A stretch of 64,000 bases of DNA from JALOLV01 sp046295175 (GTDB lineage Bacteria; Bacteroidota; Bacteroidia; Cytophagales; Spirosomataceae), in assembly GCA_046295175.1 (NCBI GenBank), contig JBKBNY010000001.1, forward strand, positions 1,302,001 to 1,366,000, in the 5' to 3' direction. Shown here piece after piece: positions 60,535 through 64,000 of this stretch. The position numbers were made by a program, and so were the translations under genes. Under the pieces are notes generated by a model. It had not been told where the DNA came from. It saw only the letters and a program-made list of their open reading frames with translations, and ran no database searches. The number at the start of each line of letters is the position of its first letter. Within the stretch, counting starts at the first letter, position 1.

Positions 60535-61581
60535 TCAATTCTCAGTAATGATTTTCCTTAATTCAGCTTCAATCTCTTTGGGTAAGCTCATAAAAAGTGG
60601 GTGATTGGCGGCTTTTTCCCAGAATTTTGATTTAGGAATCGCACCTCTGTTGAATCCCGTAAATTTTCCAAACCCTTTAGGCTCTTCTTCGAGTTCTTCA
60701 AAATCAAAAACAAAAAACTCACTTACTTCATCCACCCAAAACGGTTTTTCTCTTTCTTTTCGCTTCATTTCTAAACGCCGAATCGCTTTGTTATATATCA
60801 TATTACTCAATGAAGCCTGCTCGATATTATTACAATTAAAGACAACCGTCTCGTGGTGGTTATGAATCTTGGTTTCGTTGCCCATGAGCTTATTAATGAT
60901 TGGTTTATCGGGCGATATGTAAGAATATTCTTGAATGATTGAATTAGACTTACTATTCAATTTGGCTTGATAAGGCCTCATAAAAGCATCTTTGTAGGTG
61001 TAGCCCACATAGTATTTTTCGTTGGGGATATTTACCGTCGGGATGTTTGGCCCAATTATTAGAATACCACTCGACAATTCTTTCTTCTCTTCGATAAATC
61101 TTTCATCAAGCCGTCTTAGAAGTACCCTTTTTTGAGCTTGTGTCGGATACAGAAACTCAATCCACCCATCTGTGAATGCAGTCAACTTACCATCAATAAC
61201 ATTGTAGCTTCGGTGGTATCCTCTTATCAAATAGTATGGTTTGGTTTTCGACGGTTTTATGGTTATTTCTTGTAAAATCGTCGGTTCTTCTTCTAATTCG
61301 ATGGTCTTCTGTTCGGTCAATCTTTCTCTTGAAACGACCGTTCTTTTATATCCTAAATGACTAAGGCGAATATTGGCCATATTCTCTTTCTGAACCTTTT
61401 CTAAGATTTGTACTGTGATAACTCCGTATTCATCGGCAAACCCTAAGAAACGCCCCGATTCTTCATAAATTTCGGTAAATGGGACAGGTTCTTTGGTATT
61501 TGAGTTAATGATTTTTATTTGAGAATATGATTCTTGACTCAATAGAATTAAGACAGATAACAACTTTATGATAAATCTCAT
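60535..61581 (-). CDS. Exported protein with N-terminal carboxypeptidase-regulatory-like domain
   Basis: A 348-aa exported protein from ATG 61581 (signal MRFIIKLLSVLILLSQESYSQ; a start at 61647 would put 22 residues in front of it). Residues of about 22-105 form a carboxypeptidase-D regulatory-like (CarboxypepD_reg) domain (KIINSNTKEPVPFTEIYEESGRFLGFADEYGVITVQI...RLSHLGYKRTVV, ending in LQEITIK), the same type that precedes the plug of SusC proteins. The remainder (EFLYPTQAQKRVLLRRLDERFIEEKKEL ... FWVDEVSEFFVFDFEELEEEPKGFGKFTGFNRG) is not a family I can name. Two identical terminator copies flank it. Confidence 0.8.
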   Translation of the reverse strand: MRFIIKLLSVLILLSQESYSQIKIINSNTKEPVPFTEIYEESGRFLGFADEYGVITVQILEKVQKENMANIRLSHLGYKRTVVSRERLTEQKTIELEEEPTILQEITIKPSKTKPYYLIRGYHRSYNVIDGKLTAFTDGWIEFLYPTQAQKRVLLRRLDERFIEEKKELSSGILIIGPNIPTVNIPNEKYYVGYTYKDAFMRPYQAKLNSKSNSIIQEYSYISPDKPIINKLMGNETKIHNHHETVVFNCNNIEQASLSNMIYNKAIRRLEMKRKEREKPFWVDEVSEFFVFDFEELEEEPKGFGKFTGFNRGAIPKSKFWEKAANHPLFMSLPKEIEAELRKIITEN

Positions 61582-61614
61582 AGAACAAAATTTAGTAGGT
61601 GAAATTAGAAATTC

Positions 61615-61653
61615 AAAACAAAAAATCCCTTGAATCTTTCGACTCAAGGGATT
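61615..61653 (-). terminator. infB terminator, copy of the hairpin at 60464
   Basis: Same 39-bp sequence as 60464-60502: AATCCCTTGA and TCAAGGGATT arms, loop, then T-rich sequence on the minus strand, 19 bp after the infB stop. Confidence 0.88.
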
Positions 61654-61672
61654 TTAACTAAGTTTTATCAAA

Positions 61673-64000
61673 TTAAAGCGTACGCTTCACTTCTTTCATT
61701 TCGTAGCTTTCGAGTGTATCGCCCACTTCGAGGTCGTTGAATCCTTTGAAACTCATACCGCACTCGTAACCGCTCTTCACTTCGTTTACATCATCTTTGA
61801 AGCGTTTCAACTGAGCAATCTCGCCTTCGTGAATCACGATACCTTCGCGGATAACTCTCACTTTATTGTTACGTTTAAATGAACCATCCAATACATAACA
61901 ACCCGCAATTGTACCCACTTTACTAATCTTGAAGGTCTCACGAACCTCGATTGTACCCACGATAACCTCTTCTTCTTTCGGTGCCAACATACCTTCCATC
62001 GCATCTTTAATCTCGTTGATGGCATCGTAAATGACAGAGTAAAGACGAATCTCTATCTGCTCTTGCTCTGCTATCTTACGAGCATTGATTGACGGACGTA
62101 CTTGGAAACCTACAATGATGGCATCACCGGCCGCAGCTAAATTTACATCAGATTCTGAAATCTGTCCAACTGCTTTGTGAATGATGTTTACGTGAACCTC
62201 CTCGGTCGAAAGTTTCTGCAATGAATCCGAAAGGGCTTCTACCGAACCATCAAAGTCACCTTTTACAATCAAGTTTAATTGCTGGAACGAACCAATCGCC
62301 TTACGACGACCGATTTCATCAAGAGTAATGTGTTTTCTGGCACGTAAACTTTGCTCACGGATGATTTGCTCACGTTTGTTTGCAATCTCGCGTGCTTCAC
62401 GCTCAGTATCCATTACATTGAATCTATCACCTGCTTGTGGTGCACCCGGCAAACCAAGAATCTGTACTGGTGTTGATGGGCCTGCTTCTTTGATGCGTTG
62501 GCCTTTGTCGTCAATCATCGCTCTTACACGACCAAAGTACTGACCCGCCAAGATAACATCACCCACTTTCAGTGTTCCGTTCTCAACCAAAATCGTTGCT
62601 ACGTATCCACGTCCTTTATCCAAAGCCGCTTCGATAACCGTACCAACTGCTTTACGGTCTGGATTTGCTTTTAGTTCAAGCAATTCGGCCTCAAGCAATA
62701 CTTTATCGAGCAAATCGCTCACGCCAAGACCCGATTTGGCCGAAACCTCTTGCTCTTGGTACTTACCACCCCAGCTTTCTACAAGGATGTTTTCTTTTGC
62801 TAAATCTTCACGAATCTTGTTGGCATTTGCACCTGGCTTGTCAATCTTGTTTAGGGCAAATACAATCGGTACACCTGCGTTTTGGGCGTGGTTGATGGCC
62901 TCTCTTGTTTGAGGCATCACGCTGTCGTCGGCAGCAATAACGATGATTACAATATCGGTTACTTTGGCACCCCTTGCACGCATGGCCGTAAAGGCTTCGT
63001 GACCCGGAGTATCTAAGAATGCTATCTTTTTACCTTTGTTAGGTCCTTCTTTGATGGTCACGGCATAAGCCCCAATGTGCTGCGTGATACCACCCGCCTC
63101 ACCAGCGGCCACTCTCTCACGACGAATATAATCGAGTAATGAGGTTTTACCGTGGTCAACGTGACCCATGATTGTGATAATCGGAGCTCTGTGTTCTAAA
63201 TCTTCTGGGGCATCCGCAATCTCAACTGCATCAACCTGAATTTCTTCTTCGGCCGATATAAACTGTACGTCGTATCCAAACTCAAGGGCAATCATCTGAA
63301 TCGCTTCAGCATCAAGGCGTTGGTTGATAGATACAAACATACCCATTCCCATACAAGACGCGATTACCTCATTGACCGAAACATCCATCATCGAAGCAAG
63401 GTCAGACGCCGAGATGAACTCGGTTACTTTCAAGATTTGCTCTTCTTGTTGTTCGGCGGCTAAGCGTTGCTCTTCGGCTTCGGCACGTTGCTTTCTCTTA
63501 TCTTTACGGAACTTCGCTCCAAAGTCAGGGCCTTTGGTTTGCATACGAGCCATCGTCTGCTTGATTTGCTCCTTAACCTCTACCTGCGAAACCTCCTCAC
63601 GGCGTTCTTTTTTACGCTTGTTATTGCCCTGATTGTTGTTATTGTTATTAGTATTATTGTTAGTATTTGGTTGCCCTTGCTGTCCACCACCTCTGTTAGG
63701 GTTCGGATTATTCGGGCGAGCCGCTACTTCTTTATTTTTAGCTACAACCTCGTCGCTGTTTACTTTTTCGGCTCTCTTAACGCGTTTGCGTTTACGTTTC
63801 TTTTTATCGTCTGAGCTACCACCACCCGTTTTTTTCTCAACAGGTAATTCAATTTTACCCAAAACTTTCAAGCCTTGAAGTTTCTCGGCTTTTGCCATAA
63901 TCAATTCCACTGGCACATCGTCTTCTTCGACAACAACTGGTTTTGGCTTAGGCTTAAATTCTTCTTTCTTAGGTTGATTTTGTGGCGGACGGTTATCCTG
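61673..64000 (-). CDS. infB: Translation initiation factor IF-2 (5' end outside window)
   Basis: GTPase that places initiator tRNA on the 30S subunit. 775 residues are in the window and the frame is open to base 64000, so the start lies beyond it. The N-terminal part is basic and low-complexity (long Asn/Lys/Gly runs, e.g. NNNTNNNNNNQGNNKRKK); the GTPase has GHVDHGKTSLLD, DTPGHEAFTAM and NKIDKPGAN, followed by the conserved C-terminal domains II-IV (GTVIEAALDKGRG, FDGSVEAL, GFQVRPS). The GTP before PVELIM at 63916 is an internal codon, not a start. Confidence 0.97.
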   Translation of the reverse strand, partial: QDNRPPQNQPKKEEFKPKPKPVVVEEDDVPVELIMAKAEKLQGLKVLGKIELPVEKKTGGGSSDDKKKRKRKRVKRAEKVNSDEVVAKNKEVAARPNNPNPNRGGGQQGQPNTNNNTNNNNNNQGNNKRKKERREEVSQVEVKEQIKQTMARMQTKGPDFGAKFRKDKRKQRAEAEEQRLAAEQQEEQILKVTEFISASDLASMMDVSVNEVIASCMGMGMFVSINQRLDAEAIQMIALEFGYDVQFISAEEEIQVDAVEIADAPEDLEHRAPIITIMGHVDHGKTSLLDYIRRERVAAGEAGGITQHIGAYAVTIKEGPNKGKKIAFLDTPGHEAFTAMRARGAKVTDIVIIVIAADDSVMPQTREAINHAQNAGVPIVFALNKIDKPGANANKIREDLAKENILVESWGGKYQEQEVSAKSGLGVSDLLDKVLLEAELLELKANPDRKAVGTVIEAALDKGRGYVATILVENGTLKVGDVILAGQYFGRVRAMIDDKGQRIKEAGPSTPVQILGLPGAPQAGDRFNVMDTEREAREIANKREQIIREQSLRARKHITLDEIGRRKAIGSFQQLNLIVKGDFDGSVEALSDSLQKLSTEEVHVNIIHKAVGQISESDVNLAAAGDAIIVGFQVRPSINARKIAEQEQIEIRLYSVIYDAINEIKDAMEGMLAPKEEEVIVGTIEVRETFKISKVGTIAGCYVLDGSFKRNNKVRVIREGIVIHEGEIAQLKRFKDDVNEVKSGYECGMSFKGFNDLEVGDTLESYEMKEVKRTL

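Overview
The window is chromosomal DNA of a Bacteroidota bacterium, most likely an environmental member of the Cytophagales (inference). The evidence is a SusC/SusD pair, SecA without a C-terminal zinc finger, many Bacteroidota-type -7 boxes (TAnnTTTG), little sign of Shine-Dalgarno sequences, numerous lipoproteins, and the YgiQ, TamB and YHYH proteins. Both ends cut a gene: a SusC-type receptor at the left and infB at the right.

Layout. 1-8603: outer-membrane uptake operon (SusC, SusD, LamG lipoprotein, FG-GAP/VCBS lipoprotein). 8611-8694: the SRP RNA gene on the minus strand, with a well-formed promoter; it is easily missed under a spurious ORF. 9019-12069: large secreted PKD/glycosidase-like protein. 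12123-22688: housekeeping genes (RRM protein, murI, ygiQ, secA, fadD) interspersed with three small toxin-antitoxin modules. 22939-28691: monohaem cytochrome lipoprotein and a single-chain molybdenum hydroxylase. 28816-34079: pdxJ, a secreted protein overlapping it, yqeY, a ChbG/YdjC-like deacetylase, a methyltransferase-like protein and menF. 34161-39884: tamB and tsaD, divergent. 39938-40936: a REP-associated (Y1) transposase inside its own palindromes. 40955-48965: LytTR regulator, dgt, ispF, amidohydrolase, M1 peptidase with a small-gene cluster, MFS transporter. 49068-55363: tandem ABC ATPase, MalY-type lyase, serine hydrolase, gamma-glutamyltransferase. 55368-60440: an ECF-sigma locus. 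60535-64000: a carboxypeptidase-regulatory-domain protein and infB.

The strongest unexpected signals are these. (1) A 31-bp two-block motif (TTTAGATGC-N10-TAAAACTTGCGG on the plus strand) occurs just upstream of the ECF sigma gene and again upstream of the YHYH-MORN-cytochrome c peroxidase-SCO operon, with identical spacing. It reads as the sigma factor's own promoter and links two transcription units into one regulon. (2) The molybdenum hydroxylase keeps the catalytic Glu but has lost both residues that hold xanthine in bovine XDH. (3) The Y1 transposase lies between inverted repeats and has a second copy of its own 3' end beside it. (4) Terminator-like hairpins are duplicated almost exactly on both sides of two separate accessory units (a TA module and one single gene), suggesting a common mode of insertion or duplication. 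(5) Two unrelated secreted proteins end in the same '...QI(A/G)GCN' tail. (6) Two repeat elements have entered one ABC gene, one in frame in the interdomain linker and one supplying its stop codon.

Most junctions between convergent genes carry a long palindrome, apparently serving as a shared terminator. All functional calls rest on reading motifs by eye; no database search was run.
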